64,000 bases of DNA from Microbacterium sp. SYP-A9085 (GCF_009649635.1 NZ_WJII01000001.1:248001-312000), one strand, 5' to 3'; positions 32,641 through 42,444 are shown, numbered from the stretch's first letter. Program-made: numbers and translations. Notes: generated by a model from the sequence alone, not told the origin.

Positions 32641-35559
32641 ATGCCCTTCACCGCCAGCGCCTCGCCGAGCGCCGCCCGCATGGTCGGCCGCGACGAGGAG
32701 CGCGCCCGGCTGATGGCGCTGTTCGACCGGGCGTCCGCGGGCGAGCCGTCCGCGGTCGTCGTGGCCGGCGAGGCCGGCATCGGCAAGTCCCGCCTCCTCC
32801 GCGAGTTCGCCGACGCGGTGGCCGACAGGGCGGATGTCGCCGTCGGCCGCTGCGTCGACCTCGGCGGCACCCCCGCCCCGTACGGCGCGATCCTCGGGCT
32901 GCTGCGCGATATCACCGCGCAACGCGGCGCCGCCGACGTCTGGCAGGCCGCGGGCCCCGGACGTGCGGCGCTGCTCCTGCTGATGCCCGAACTCGCGGAG
33001 GCCCCCGAGGTCGCGGCATCCGCCTCCCCCACTGCGGCCGTGACCAGCCCCGACCGGCTGCGCGAGGCGTTCGTGACCGCCGTGGAGTCGCTGGCCGAGC
33101 ACCGCCCGCTTGTGCTCATGATCGAGGACCTGCACTGGGCAGACGAGGGCACGCTCACCCTGCTGTCGTTCCTGTTACGCGTCGTCACGCGCGGTCGCCT
33201 GCTCGTCGTGCTCGGCTGGCGCACCGACGAGGGCGGCCGCAGCGACCCGGTGCGCCTGTTCCTCGGCGAGGCGGAGCGCGCCCACCTCATGGAGCGGATC
33301 ACGCTCGACCGGCTCGACCCGGCATCCGTGCGCACCCTCATCTCCACCCTCACCCGGATCGACGACCCCGAGGTCCTGCACCGCCTCGAGGAGCGTGCAG
33401 AGGGGATCCCGTTCTTCGTCGAGGAGCTCTCGCGCTGCGCCGACGGCCCCCTCCCCGACACGCTGCGCGACATCCTCCTGGCCCGCTACGGGCTGCTGGA
33501 CGAGGATGCCGCGGCCGTCGTCCGCGTCGTCTCGGCATCCGACGCCCCGCTCGAGCACGAGACGCTCGCGGCGGTCAGCCGACTCGACGAGGGCCGGCTC
33601 AACGACGCCATCCGCGCGGCGGTCCGCACCGGCATCCTCGTCGTGGACGACGACCGGTACGCCTTCCGGCACGCGCTGCTGCGCGAGGCGGTCCACGGCG
33701 AGCTGCTGCCCGGTGAGCGCGCGTCGCTGCACCGCGCGTACGCCGAGCACATGCAGGCGCTGATGGATGCCGACCCGCGCCGCGATCTGCACGCAGCTCT
33801 CGCCCACCACTGGCAGTATGCGCACGACCGGCGACGGGCGCTCATCGCCGCGGTGACCGCCATGTTCTCCGCGAAGGCCCGCTACGCATTCTCGAGCGCG
33901 GCCCGCTTCGGCGGGCTCGTCCTGGAACTGTGGGATCAGGTCGACGACGCCGAAAAGGCGGCCGGCATCGACCGGCTCACGCTCATGCTGCGGATCGGCT
34001 CGATCCTGCGCAACGCCGGCGACAGCGAACGCGCCCTGACCGTCGTCGACAGCGCACTCGCCGATGCTCGCCAGACCCGGATCGATCCCGTCCTGCACGT
34101 CCGGCTGCTGCGCGACAAGGCCGTATACCTCACGAATCTCGCCCGGCCGGGATCCGTCGACCTCCTGCGACAGGCCCTCACGATCATCCAGGGACAGGTC
34201 GACGACGATCGCCTCAGCGCCGGCGTGCTGTGCAACCTCGCCGGCCGCTACATGGTCGCCGGGCACTTCCCCGAGGCCATCGACGCATCCACACGTGCGT
34301 GGGACTGCGCGGTCCGCGCCGGCGCCGAGCAGGAGATGTCGGTGGCCCGGAACGTCCGCGGCGGCTCGCGCGCGCACGTCGGCGATCTGGACGGCGCGTT
34401 CGACGACTACACCGCCGCCCTCGAGCACGCATCGGACCCGTCCGCGAAACTGCGGTACCGGGTGAACTACTCCGACCTGCTCACGATCCTCGGGCGCTAC
34501 CGCGAAGCGCTGACGATCGCCGAGGAGGGGCTCGCGCAGGCGCGCGCGCTCGGCGTCGAACGCACGTCGGGGTCCCTGATGACGCAGAACATGGTCCAGC
34601 CGCTGCTCGAGCTCGGCCGGATCGACCGCGTCGACGAGCTGCTCGCGCAAGATCTCGAGCAGCGCACATTCCCCGTGTTCCGCATGTACACCACGACCTC
34701 CCGTGTGCGCGCGCTGGCCTGGCACGGCCATCAGGAAAAAGCCGCCGCCCTGTTGCGCGAGCAGCAGGCGGCGCTGGAAGCCGCGGAGATCACGGAGCGC
34801 CAGGTCTGGTACTACCGGCTTCACGCCCGCATCGCGATCGCCCTGTCCGCCGGCGACCCGGCGGCGGCGTTCGACGTCGTGCGCGAGATGCTCGACGACG
34901 ACGGACCGCAGGCCGCCCACCGCGTCCGCATTCTGTTCGAGGCCGCCGCCATCATCGGCGCCCTGCACGCGCGGGGCGTGGGCGTGGCCGACGCCGTCTC
35001 CCAGGTGCGGGATGCCTGGACGGCAGCGCCCGAGCCGCTGCGGCCCGCCGCGTGGAACGGGATCCTCGACGCGCTCCTCGCGCCCGACCCGGATGCGCTC
35101 CAGCATGCCGTGATCCTCGCCGACGGCGACGACATCCCGGCGACGTTCCGCGTCGTCACCCGGCTCGAACTCGCGCGGAGCCTCGTCGCGGCGGGGCGGC
35201 GGACGGATGCCGCCGACGTGCTGTCCGAGGCATCCCGGATCGCCGCCGAGCTGGCGCACGTGCCGCTGCAGCGCGCCGTCGCCGAGTTCGGCGCAGCGTC
35301 CGGTCTCGTGCACGAGCACAGGGATGCCGCGGCCGGGCCGCTGCTCGCCGAGCTCACCGCCCGCGAGCGTCAGGTGCTCGAACTGCTGGCCGAGGGACTG
35401 AGCAACGGCCAGATAGCGAAGCGGCTGTTCATCAGCGTCAAGACCGCGAGCGTGCACGTGTCGGCGATCCTGCGCAAGCTCGGCGTCGCAACGCGCACCG
35501 AAGCCGCCGTCATCGCGACCAGCGGTCGCGTCGCCGTGGCCCACAGCGCCGACGGCTGA
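32641..35559 (+). CDS. LuxR-family transcriptional regulator with AAA ATPase domain (LAL/MalT-like)
   Basis: A 972-residue large ATP-binding LuxR regulator. The N-terminal AAA module has VGRDEERARL, Walker A GEAGIGKS (43-50) and a Walker B-like LVLMIEDLHWADEGT near 160. A long helical tetratricopeptide-like middle follows. The C-terminal LuxR helix-turn-helix starts LTARERQVLELLAEGLSNG and continues IAKRLFISVKTASVHVSAI. ATG 32641 sits directly after GGAGG, closer than ideal. No ligand or target genes can be named, and the neighbours (tRNA, HAD phosphatase) give no hint. Confidence 0.9.
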   Translation: MPFTASASPSAARMVGRDEERARLMALFDRASAGEPSAVVVAGEAGIGKSRLLREFADAVADRADVAVGRCVDLGGTPAPYGAILGLLRDITAQRGAADVWQAAGPGRAALLLLMPELAEAPEVAASASPTAAVTSPDRLREAFVTAVESLAEHRPLVLMIEDLHWADEGTLTLLSFLLRVVTRGRLLVVLGWRTDEGGRSDPVRLFLGEAERAHLMERITLDRLDPASVRTLISTLTRIDDPEVLHRLEERAEGIPFFVEELSRCADGPLPDTLRDILLARYGLLDEDAAAVVRVVSASDAPLEHETLAAVSRLDEGRLNDAIRAAVRTGILVVDDDRYAFRHALLREAVHGELLPGERASLHRAYAEHMQALMDADPRRDLHAALAHHWQYAHDRRRALIAAVTAMFSAKARYAFSSAARFGGLVLELWDQVDDAEKAAGIDRLTLMLRIGSILRNAGDSERALTVVDSALADARQTRIDPVLHVRLLRDKAVYLTNLARPGSVDLLRQALTIIQGQVDDDRLSAGVLCNLAGRYMVAGHFPEAIDASTRAWDCAVRAGAEQEMSVARNVRGGSRAHVGDLDGAFDDYTAALEHASDPSAKLRYRVNYSDLLTILGRYREALTIAEEGLAQARALGVERTSGSLMTQNMVQPLLELGRIDRVDELLAQDLEQRTFPVFRMYTTTSRVRALAWHGHQEKAAALLREQQAALEAAEITERQVWYYRLHARIAIALSAGDPAAAFDVVREMLDDDGPQAAHRVRILFEAAAIIGALHARGVGVADAVSQVRDAWTAAPEPLRPAAWNGILDALLAPDPDALQHAVILADGDDIPATFRVVTRLELARSLVAAGRRTDAADVLSEASRIAAELAHVPLQRAVAEFGAASGLVHEHRDAAAGPLLAELTARERQVLELLAEGLSNGQIAKRLFISVKTASVHVSAILRKLGVATRTEAAVIATSGRVAVAHSADG

Positions 35560-35571
35560 CCAGTCACACCG

Positions 35572-35656
35572 CGGAGGGTGTGGGATTCGAACCCACGGGA
35601 CATTGCTGCCCACTGGTTTTCAAGACCAGATCCTTCGGCCGCTCGGACAACCCTCC
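35572..35656 (-). tRNA. tRNA-Ser (UGA anticodon)
   Basis: An 85-nt class II tRNA. Acceptor arm GGAGGGT/ACCCTCC with G discriminator; anticodon arm CTGGT-CTTGAAA-ACCAG gives UGA; a long variable arm and T-loop GGTTCGAATCC are present. CCA is not encoded. It lies 12 bp from the stop of the LuxR gene, on the opposite strand, and upstream of nothing else on its strand for 2.9 kb. Confidence 0.95.
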
Positions 35657-35728
35657 CGACGGCGAACCGTCAGGGCCCGAGTCTACCGGTGACGATTCCA
35701 CACGCGCAGTCGCGGCGCGGCGCCGGCC

Positions 35729-36613
35729 CTACAGCCGCCGCAGCACCGCCGCGACGCCGCCGTCGCCGACCGACAGCGTGGTTTCGCCCGCGGCATCCCG
35801 CACCTCGTCCGGGCCCTGCGCCATCGCCACCGCGCGCCCGCCGTGGTCGAGCGCCCACCGGAACATGCCCAGGTCGTTGCGGCCGTCGCCGATCACGAGC
35901 ACCTGCGCGGGGTCGATGCCGAGCCAGCCGCGCACCATCTCCAGCGCGCTCGCCTTGTCCACACCCATGGGGGCGATGTCCAGCCACGCCGTCCAGCCGA
36001 TCGCGTACGACACCTGGTTCAGCCCGATCCGGTGCACCAGGTCGACGAAGTCCTGCTCTGTCTGCCCCGGCGAGACCACCACGACGCGGGAGACGGGGTG
36101 TGCGCTCAGCTCGGCGAACGGCACTCGCCGCGCCTGCGCGAGATTCCAGTCGCCCATCGGCTTCGTGTACAACCGCTGCCCGTCGGCCAGCTCGACCATG
36201 TAGTGCGCGTCGGTGACGTTGTCGTGGATCAGCCGCAGCACCTCGGTGGGATCGAACGTCTCGGTGTGGAACCGCTCGTACCGCACCTCGTCGCCGTCGA
36301 TCCGCCGCATGATCGCCGCGCCGTTGGAGCACACGACGTATTCGGGAGCCAGGCCCAGAACCCGCAGCACCCCACGGGTGCCCTCCCAGCTGCGCCCGGT
36401 GGCCAGCATCACCTCGTGCCCGGCCGCCTGCGCGTGGGCGACGGCATCCACCACCCCCGGGCTCAGCGTCTCGTCCTCCAGCAGCACGGTGCCGTCCACG
36501 TCGAGCGCTATCAGCATCCGCGTCGCGACGTGCGCGGCGATCTCGTCGACGACGCGTGCCGCCTCTGCGGGTGCGTCGACCTCGATGCTTCCCGTCTCGG
36601 GCAGGCGGCTCAC
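35729..36613 (-). CDS. HAD-family hydrolase (Cof-like phosphatase)
   Basis: A 294-residue haloacid-dehalogenase superfamily phosphatase with a large C2 cap. Motif I is LDVDGTVL near residue 34 (nucleophile Asp plus acid Asp), motif [11 protein letters not shown], motif III lysine in [10 protein letters not shown], and motif [14 protein letters not shown]. The order and spacing fit Cof-type sugar-phosphate or flavin-phosphate phosphatases. GTG 36613 overlaps the serS stop as GTGA, so it is translationally coupled to seryl-tRNA synthetase. Substrate unknown. Confidence 0.9.
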   Translation of the reverse strand: MSRLPETGSIEVDAPAEAARVVDEIAAHVATRMLIALDVDGTVLLEDETLSPGVVDAVAHAQAAGHEVMLATGRSWEGTRGVLRVLGLAPEYVVCSNGAAIMRRIDGDEVRYERFHTETFDPTEVLRLIHDNVTDAHYMVELADGQRLYTKPMGDWNLAQARRVPFAELSAHPVSRVVVVSPGQTEQDFVDLVHRIGLNQVSYAIGWTAWLDIAPMGVDKASALEMVRGWLGIDPAQVLVIGDGRNDLGMFRWALDHGGRAVAMAQGPDEVRDAAGETTLSVGDGGVAAVLRRL

Positions 36614-37872
36614 GCCACCGGCTCCAGCACGTCCAGTCCGAGGTAGGGGCGCAGCACCTCCGGCACCACCACCGAGCCGTCGGCGCGCTGGTGCGTCTCC
36701 AGGAGCGCCACGATCCACCGGGTGGTGGCGAGCGTGCCGTTCAGCGTCGCGACATGCTGCGTCTTCGTCCCGTCCGGGCGGTAGCGGATGTCCAGGCGGC
36801 GGGCCTGGAACGTCGTACAGTTCGACGTCGACGTGAGCTCGCGGTACGCGTCCTGCGTGGGCACCCACGCCTCGATGTCGTACTTGCGCGCCGCGGACGA
36901 GCCGAGGTCGCCGGCGGCGACGTCGATCACCCGGTATGACAGACCCAGGTCCTGCAGCATCGCCTCCTGCATCGCGACCAGCCGCAGGTGCTCGGCCTCG
37001 GCATCCGACGGCTCCGTGTACACGAACATCTCGAGTTTGTTGAACTGGTGCACGCGGATGATGCCGCGGGTGTCCTTGCCATACGAGCCCGCCTCGCTGC
37101 GGTAGCACGTGGACCAGCCGGCGTACCGCTTCGCGCCGCGGGACAGATCCAGGATCTCGCCCATGTGGTACCCCGCCAGCGGCACCTCGCTGGTGCCCAC
37201 CAGGTACAGGTCCTGCTTCTCCAGCCGGTACACCTCGTCGGAGTGCTGGCCGAGAAACCCGGTGCCGGCCATCACCTCGGGGCGTACCAGGGTCGGCGGG
37301 ATCATCGGCACGAATCCGGCATCGATCGCCCGCTGCAGCGCCAGCGACATCAGCGCGTACTCGAGCCGCGCGCCGACGCCCTTCAGGAAGTAGAACCGGC
37401 TGCCGGACACCTTCGTGCCGCGCTCCATGTCGATCGCGTCCAGCAGCTCGCCGATCTCGAGGTGATCGCGCGGCGTGAAGTCGAACGTCGGGATCTGCCC
37501 GTGCGTGCGCAGCGTGACGAAATCCGCTTCGCCGCCGGCGGGGACCACCTCCAGCACGATGTTCTCGATGTCCGACAGCACGCGGTTCGCGTACTCCTCC
37601 GCATCGGTCACCGCCTGCTGCGCCTGCTTGACGCGCTCGCTGAGGTCCTTGGCCTGGGCGACCAGCGCCGGCTTCTCGTCCTTGCTCGCGGCCGCCACCG
37701 TCTTGCCGTGCGCGTTCTGCTCCGCCCGCAGCTGCTCGTATGTCGTGATCGCGGCGCGCCGGCGCGCGTCGGCGACCAGCGCCTCGTCCACGGACTCCGG
37801 CGATTCGCCCCGCTTGATCTGAGAACGCTTGACCAGCTCGGGATTCTCGCGCAGCAGGACGGGATCGATCAT
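36610..37872 (-). CDS. serS: Seryl-tRNA synthetase
   Basis: A 420-residue class II aminoacyl-tRNA synthetase. The N-terminal antiparallel coiled-coil arm (about residues 30-100) recognises the long variable arm of tRNA-Ser. Motif 2 is [18 protein letters not shown] near 255 and motif 3 is [15 protein letters not shown] near 385. Typical length; ATG 37872 begins [11 protein letters not shown] as in other SerRS. Two tRNA-Ser genes lie within 6 kb on the same strand. The downstream HAD gene is coupled by overlap. Confidence 0.97.
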   Translation of the reverse strand: MIDPVLLRENPELVKRSQIKRGESPESVDEALVADARRRAAITTYEQLRAEQNAHGKTVAAASKDEKPALVAQAKDLSERVKQAQQAVTDAEEYANRVLSDIENIVLEVVPAGGEADFVTLRTHGQIPTFDFTPRDHLEIGELLDAIDMERGTKVSGSRFYFLKGVGARLEYALMSLALQRAIDAGFVPMIPPTLVRPEVMAGTGFLGQHSDEVYRLEKQDLYLVGTSEVPLAGYHMGEILDLSRGAKRYAGWSTCYRSEAGSYGKDTRGIIRVHQFNKLEMFVYTEPSDAEAEHLRLVAMQEAMLQDLGLSYRVIDVAAGDLGSSAARKYDIEAWVPTQDAYRELTSTSNCTTFQARRLDIRYRPDGTKTQHVATLNGTLATTRWIVALLETHQRADGSVVVPEVLRPYLGLDVLEPVA

Positions 37873-37914
37873 CCGACAAGTCTATCCAGCCGCCTGCGCC
37901 GGTATCGTGGGGCC

Positions 37915-38898
37915 ATGACGGACGAGTCCCCGCAGCATCGCCGCGCCGCCCTCGTCTACAACCCGACCAAGGTCGACGGCGGAAAGCTCCGGCAGCGCGT
38001 CGAGCAGGCGTCGCAGCAGGCCGGGTGGCGGCATCCCCTCTTCTATCAGACGACGCCCGAGGACCTGGGTGAGGATGCCACGGCACGGGCGCTGCGCGAA
38101 GGCGCTGACGCCGTTCTCGTGGCCGGCGGCGACGGTACGGTGCGCGCCGTGGCCGGCGCCCTCATTGAGAGCCGCGTGCCGCTGACGATAGTGCCCAGCG
38201 GCACCGGGAACCTCTTCGCCCGCAACCTCGAGCTGCCGCTGACCGACCAGGACGCGGCGATCGGCGCGGCGTTCGCCGGCGACATCCGCGAGATCGACAT
38301 CGGGATGGCGCTGCTGACGCGTCCCGACGGCGCGACCGAGGAGCACGCATTCGTCGTGATGGCCGGGATCGGGCTGGACGCCGCGATGATCGCGAACACC
38401 CGGAGTCAGCTGAAGAAGACAATGGGCTGGGTGGCGTACGTGGACGGCGCGGCCCGGTCACTGCCCGCCGCGCGGCCGTTCCGCGTCGTGTACGAGCTGG
38501 AGGCCCACCGCCTGCACTCGGCGAGGGTGCAGAGCATGCTCTTCGCGAACTGCGGCGCGCTGCCCGGCGGCATCGCGCTCGTGCCGGACGCGTCGGTCAC
38601 GGACGGGCTGCTGGATGTCGCGATGATCCAGCCCACCGGCTGGTACGGCTGGCTCGGCGTGTGGCGCAAGGTCTGGTGGGACAACAGCGTGCTGCGGCGC
38701 ACCCGCGCCGGGCGCCGCATCGTGGAGCGCCGGCGCGACACGTCGGTGCGCTACCTGCGCGGCACGTCGATCGAGGCTGCCGTCGAAGGGCCGCAGCCGG
38801 TCGAGCTGGACGGCGACGAGTTCGGCGAGGCCGACCGGATCCGCTGCCGCGTGCTGCCGGGCGCACTGCGCGTGGCCATGCCGCCGCGGGCGCGCTGA
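37915..38898 (+). CDS. Diacylglycerol kinase-family lipid kinase
   Basis: A 327-residue member of the DAGK catalytic-domain family (DgkB/YegS-like), which phosphorylates diacylglycerol or related lipids. ALVYNPTKV opens the fold, VAGGDGTVRAVAGAL (near 67-81) is the nucleotide-binding GGDGT motif, and PSGTGNLFARNL (near 94-105) is the second. Length is typical. It is divergent from serS with 42 bp between starts. ATG 37915 has GTGGGG upstream as a weak ribosome site. Confidence 0.92.
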   Translation: MTDESPQHRRAALVYNPTKVDGGKLRQRVEQASQQAGWRHPLFYQTTPEDLGEDATARALREGADAVLVAGGDGTVRAVAGALIESRVPLTIVPSGTGNLFARNLELPLTDQDAAIGAAFAGDIREIDIGMALLTRPDGATEEHAFVVMAGIGLDAAMIANTRSQLKKTMGWVAYVDGAARSLPAARPFRVVYELEAHRLHSARVQSMLFANCGALPGGIALVPDASVTDGLLDVAMIQPTGWYGWLGVWRKVWWDNSVLRRTRAGRRIVERRRDTSVRYLRGTSIEAAVEGPQPVELDGDEFGEADRIRCRVLPGALRVAMPPRAR

Positions 38899-38900
38899 CC

Positions 38901-38971
38901 CGGTTCGGGGCGCATTCCTGCAGATTCACCCGCACGAATCCGCCCCGAGTGCAGACATCCGCCCCGAACCG
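38901..38971. repeat. Inverted repeat with 12-bp perfect arms after the lipid kinase gene
   Basis: CGGTTCGGGGCG (38901-38912) and CGCCCCGAACCG (38960-38971) are exact complements separated by 47 bp. The word ATCCGCCCCGA also occurs twice within it (from 38938 and 38957). It begins just after the stop and could act as a terminator, or be an interspersed repeat. Confidence 0.6.
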
Positions 38972-38978
38972 CGGGATG

Positions 38979-39028
38979 CCGGGCATGACGCGCACGGCAG
39001 GCCGGGAATGACGCGCACGCACGCCGGG
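38979..39028. repeat. Short tandem repeat upstream of the LLM oxidoreductase
   Basis: Two copies of a 22-23 bp unit (CCGGGCATGACGCGCACG... and CCGGGAATGACGCGCACG...) plus the start of a third. The second copy includes ATG 39008, an alternative start for the following gene. Confidence 0.55.
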
Positions 39029-39040
39029 TTGCGACAAGGG

Positions 39041-40096
39041 ATGAGTACCGCAGCCGCACCCGCCCTGTCCGTCCTCGACCTGGTGCCGGTGCGCACCGGT
39101 CAGACCAGCGCGCAGGCGGTCGCGGCATCCCTCGACCTCGTCGCGCACGCCGACGCGCTCGGCCTGCGCCGCTACTGGTTCGCCGAGCACCACAACATGC
39201 CGGCGGTCGCCTCGACCACTCCCCCGGTGCTGGCCGCGGCCGCCGCCGCGCGCACACGCCGGATCCGGATCGGGTCGGGCGGTGTGATGCTGCCCAACCA
39301 CTCGCCGCTCGTGGTGGCCGAGCAGTTCGCCGCGCTCGAGGCGCTGGCGCCGGGCCGGGTCGACCTCGGCATCGGCCGGGCGCCGGGCAGCGACCCGGTT
39401 ATCACGCAACTGCTGCGGATGTCGGGGACCACGAGTGACGTGGAGCGGTTCCCCGAGCACGTGCGCGACATCGCCCGCCTCGTGGGGGCGGAGGGCGCGA
39501 CGGTTCAGTTCACCAGCGGCGGCACGTACGATGTGCGCGCGACCCCGGCCGCCACCGGCGCCCCAGAGATCTGGCTGCTCGGCTCGAGTGACTACTCGGC
39601 GCAGCTCGCGGCATCCCTCGGCCTTCCGTACGTGTTCGCGAACCACTTTTCCGGCGACGGCCTCGAGCGCGCCCTCGACCTGTACCGGAGCCAGTACCGG
39701 CCGAGCGACCGGCATCCCGAGCCACGCACGTTCCTCACCGCGAATGCGGTGGCCGCCCCCACGGCGGCCGAGGCCGCGGAGCGGGCGCTGCCGCAGCTGC
39801 GCAGCATGGCGCGGCTGCGCACGAACCAGCCGCTGCGGCCGCTGGAGACCGTCGAGCAGGCGCAGTCGGCGCCGATGGACGGGATGGCGCAGACGATCAT
39901 GGACGGCATGCGCGCGAAGTGGTTCATCGGCACTGGCGCCGACGTCGCCGCCACGGTGCGGGAGTTCGCGGTCCGGTGGGGCGTGGACGAGGTGATGCTC
40001 TCGCCGATCGCGGGCGCGTACGACGGTGAGCCGATGGATGCCGCGCCCGGCCGCGTGCAGACGCTCGACCTGCTCGCCGGCGCGCTCGTCGGCTGA
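39041..40096 (+). CDS. LLM-class flavin-dependent oxidoreductase (luciferase-like)
   Basis: A 351-residue luciferase-like monooxygenase family protein with the single-chain pattern. LSVLDLVPVRTGQTSAQA at the N-terminus, YWFAEHHNMPAVASTTP near 44, IGSGGVMLPNHSPLVVAEQF near 80 and RVDLGIGRAPGSDP near 105 are hallmark blocks. Such enzymes use FMNH2 or F420. ATG 39041 is chosen by comparison with family N-termini; ATG 39008 lies inside a short tandem repeat. Substrate unknown. A strong hairpin follows the stop (40122-40148). Confidence 0.9.
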   Translation: MSTAAAPALSVLDLVPVRTGQTSAQAVAASLDLVAHADALGLRRYWFAEHHNMPAVASTTPPVLAAAAAARTRRIRIGSGGVMLPNHSPLVVAEQFAALEALAPGRVDLGIGRAPGSDPVITQLLRMSGTTSDVERFPEHVRDIARLVGAEGATVQFTSGGTYDVRATPAATGAPEIWLLGSSDYSAQLAASLGLPYVFANHFSGDGLERALDLYRSQYRPSDRHPEPRTFLTANAVAAPTAAEAAERALPQLRSMARLRTNQPLRPLETVEQAQSAPMDGMAQTIMDGMRAKWFIGTGADVAATVREFAVRWGVDEVMLSPIAGAYDGEPMDAAPGRVQTLDLLAGALVG

Positions 40097-40121
40097 GTCG
40101 CCTCGGCCGAGCCGAGGGGAT

Positions 40122-40148
40122 CGGCCGGCGCGAGGATCGCGCCGGCCG
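40122..40148 (+). terminator. GC-rich hairpin after the LLM oxidoreductase gene
   Basis: CGGCCGGCGCG (40122-40132) and CGCGCCGGCCG (40138-40148) form an 11-bp perfect stem with a 5-nt loop. A smaller stem, CCTCGGC/GCCGAGG (40101-40117), precedes it. There is no U-tract, as is common in actinobacterial terminators. Confidence 0.5.
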
Positions 40149-40270
40149 CAAAGGCCCTCGCCTCGGCCGATCTCCTCGCGTGGGCCGGCTGACACAACAC
40201 CAGCCGATCGGCGCCGAACACCGACCGATCGGGGGATCCGGCACGCGGGCACGGCGGCGACGCTGGAGTG

Positions 40271-40696
40271 ATGACACAGACCCTCCCCTCCGCCGCCGCA
40301 CGCGAGGCCGTGCGCGCCGCGTTCCGCCCCGTCATCCTGCTCGTTTCCGGGTTCCTCGCCGTCAGCACGGGGATGCTCATCTTCCTCGCCGGCGCGTCGG
40401 CCGCCGGCGCGGGCTTCGAGGGCGCCATCTGGATCCGCTGCTCGCTCGTGCTGGGCAGCGCGACAGTCGTGCTCCTTTTCGCGGTCCGCGCCGCCCGCGG
40501 GTCGCGCCCCGCATGGACGCGACTGCGCATCGTCAGCGCCGCCGTCGTGGTCGCCATCGTCGTCATCGTGTCGATTCCCGGCTTCCTGCCGGACTGGGTC
40601 CGCGCCGAGCAGGCCCTGTGCGGCGTCCTGCTCCTGCCCGCGGCGATCCTCGTGAATCTGCCGCGCACCCGCGCGCTGTTCGCCGTCCGGGCGTAG
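40271..40696 (+). CDS. Small four-helix membrane protein preceding a two-component system
   Basis: A 141-residue protein with four hydrophobic segments (about 22-42, 53-70, 90-107, 117-133) and no known motif. ATG 40271 is chosen; GTG 40268 directly before it is possible, and GGAG lies just upstream of both. It ends 9 bp before the sensor kinase start, so it is probably the first gene of that operon and may assist or be a target of the kinase. Confidence 0.75.
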   Translation: MTQTLPSAAAREAVRAAFRPVILLVSGFLAVSTGMLIFLAGASAAGAGFEGAIWIRCSLVLGSATVVLLFAVRAARGSRPAWTRLRIVSAAVVVAIVVIVSIPGFLPDWVRAEQALCGVLLLPAAILVNLPRTRALFAVRA

Positions 40697-40705
40697 GGTC
40701 GGCAC

Positions 40706-41818
40706 GTGATCGACCCGCGCTGGCGGACCACGCTCGCCGTCGCCCCGTATATCGTGCTCGGGATGCTGACGGCGTTCGCGGTCCTCGCGGAATGGGGCGC
40801 GTGGGCGCGGCTGGCGCCGGCGCTCATCCTGTGCACCGCGTACGGGCTGAACATCCTCGTGATGCGGACGCTCCCGTTCGCGTGGCGCGACCGCCCCGCG
40901 GCGGTGGCGGCGTTCATGACCGTGGCGATAGCGCTGAACCTCGCGCTCGTGCTGCGCAACGGCACGTTCGGCTTCCTGGCGATAGCGACGTTCTCGTTCG
41001 CGTACTCGATCGTGGCGTGGCCGTGGGAGCTGCTGGCGGTGGCGGGCACGGCGGCGGTGGCCGGTCTCGCGCAGAGCTCCTCGTTCGGGCACGACGTCGC
41101 CGGTATCGGCGGCAGGATCGCGGTGATCCTGCTCAACATCGCGGTCATGTGCGGGATGTCGTTCGGCCTGCTCCTGGCCGAGCGCAGCGTGCAACGGGAT
41201 GCCGTCGAGCACGAGCGGGCGCGCCTGGCCGGAGAGATCCACGACACCCTCGCTCAGGGGTTCACCGGCATCATCACGCAGCTGCAGGCCGCGGAGCAGG
41301 CCACCGACGATGACCTGCGCCGCCGCCACACCGACGCCGCACTGGCGCTCGCCCGCGACGGTCTTGCCGAGGCGCGGCGCTCGATGCAGGATCTGCGCCC
41401 GCTCGTCCTGCATGGCACCTCGTTGCCCGACGCGCTGACGAACGTCGCCGGGAGTTGGTCGGCGCGCACCGGGATCCCCGCGACCGTGACGACATCCGGC
41501 ACCGCCCCGGCCCTGTCCACGGCGACCGAGGTGGCCCTGCTGCGCACCGCGCAGGAGGCGCTGGCAAACGTCGAACGGCACGCGGCCGCGCACCGGGTCA
41601 CGCTCACCCTGCGGATGGATGCCGCCCGCATCCGCCTGGACGTGCGCGACGACGGCCGCGGCTTCGACTTCGTCGACAGCCTGCGGCATCCGTCCGACGG
41701 CACCGGCGGGTTCGGGCTGACCGCGATGCGCAACCGCCTCGCATCGGCGGCCGGCGAGCTCGTCATCGAGTCGCGGCCCGGGCACGGGACCGTTGTGCGC
41801 GCAGAGGTCCCCGCGTGA
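40706..41818 (+). CDS. Two-component sensor histidine kinase (NarL/DesK type)
   Basis: A 370-residue membrane kinase. Five or six helices cover residues 10-160 with almost no extracellular loop, suggesting intramembrane sensing. The HisKA_3 phospho-acceptor is ARLAGEIHDTLAQGFTGII (His near 178). The ATPase domain has TAQEALANVERHA (N box) and VRDDGRGF (G1) with GGFGLTAMRNRL (G2). Start GTG 40706. The stop overlaps the response regulator by GTGA (41815-41818). Confidence 0.92.
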   Translation: MIDPRWRTTLAVAPYIVLGMLTAFAVLAEWGAWARLAPALILCTAYGLNILVMRTLPFAWRDRPAAVAAFMTVAIALNLALVLRNGTFGFLAIATFSFAYSIVAWPWELLAVAGTAAVAGLAQSSSFGHDVAGIGGRIAVILLNIAVMCGMSFGLLLAERSVQRDAVEHERARLAGEIHDTLAQGFTGIITQLQAAEQATDDDLRRRHTDAALALARDGLAEARRSMQDLRPLVLHGTSLPDALTNVAGSWSARTGIPATVTTSGTAPALSTATEVALLRTAQEALANVERHAAAHRVTLTLRMDAARIRLDVRDDGRGFDFVDSLRHPSDGTGGFGLTAMRNRLASAAGELVIESRPGHGTVVRAEVPA

Positions 41819-42444
41819 GCCCGGTCACCTTGCTCGTGGTCGATGACCACCCCGTCGTGCGCGACGGCATCGTCGGCATGGTCGCCTCCGCCGACGACAT
41901 CGAGGTGGTCGGTGAGGCGGCCAACGGGGCCGAAGCCGTCGCCCTGGCCCAGGTGCTCGACCCCGACGTCGTGCTGATGGACCTGCGGATGCCGCGGATG
42001 GACGGCGTCGCCGCCGTCCGCGAGTTCGTGCGACTGCGCCTGCGCAGCCGAATCGTCGTGCTGACGACGTTCGACGCCGACGCCGACGTCCTCCCCGCGA
42101 TCACCGCCGGGGCCACCGGGTACCTCCTGAAGGACGCGCCGCGTGACGAGCTGCTGCGCGCTGTCCGCGCCGCGGCGCAAGGCGGCACGGTGCTCGCACC
42201 CTCGGTCGCGTCCCGCCTCGTGCACCGGGTGCGCACACGCGACGAGGACCTCCTCACCCCACGCGAGCTCGAGATCCTCGCCCTGGTCGCGGACGGCGCC
42301 ACGAACGGCGCCGCCGGCAGGGCCCTGCACCTGAGCGAGGCGACCGTGAAGACGCACCTGCTGAGCGTCTACACCAAGCTCGGCGTCGGCGATCGCGCCG
42401 CCGCTGTGGCCGAGGGCTTCCGCCGCGGCCTCCTGGACGGCTGA
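41815..42444 (+). CDS. Two-component response regulator (NarL/LuxR type)
   Basis: A 209-residue response regulator. The receiver domain has VVDDHPVVRDG (acidic pair), the phospho-Asp in VLMDLRMPRMDG near 56, and the lysine in GYLLKDAPRDEL. The LuxR-type helix-turn-helix is LTPRELEILALVADGATNGA with SEATVKTHLLSVYTKLGV. Coupled to the kinase by a 4-bp overlap. Targets are not known; the upstream small membrane protein is the nearest candidate. Confidence 0.95.
   Translation: MSPVTLLVVDDHPVVRDGIVGMVASADDIEVVGEAANGAEAVALAQVLDPDVVLMDLRMPRMDGVAAVREFVRLRLRSRIVVLTTFDADADVLPAITAGATGYLLKDAPRDELLRAVRAAAQGGTVLAPSVASRLVHRVRTRDEDLLTPRELEILALVADGATNGAAGRALHLSEATVKTHLLSVYTKLGVGDRAAAVAEGFRRGLLDG

Noticed and set aside
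33175-35613. 812-codon minus-strand open frame opposite the LuxR regulator
   Set aside because: Antisense shadow; the plus frame carries Walker motifs and the LuxR domain.
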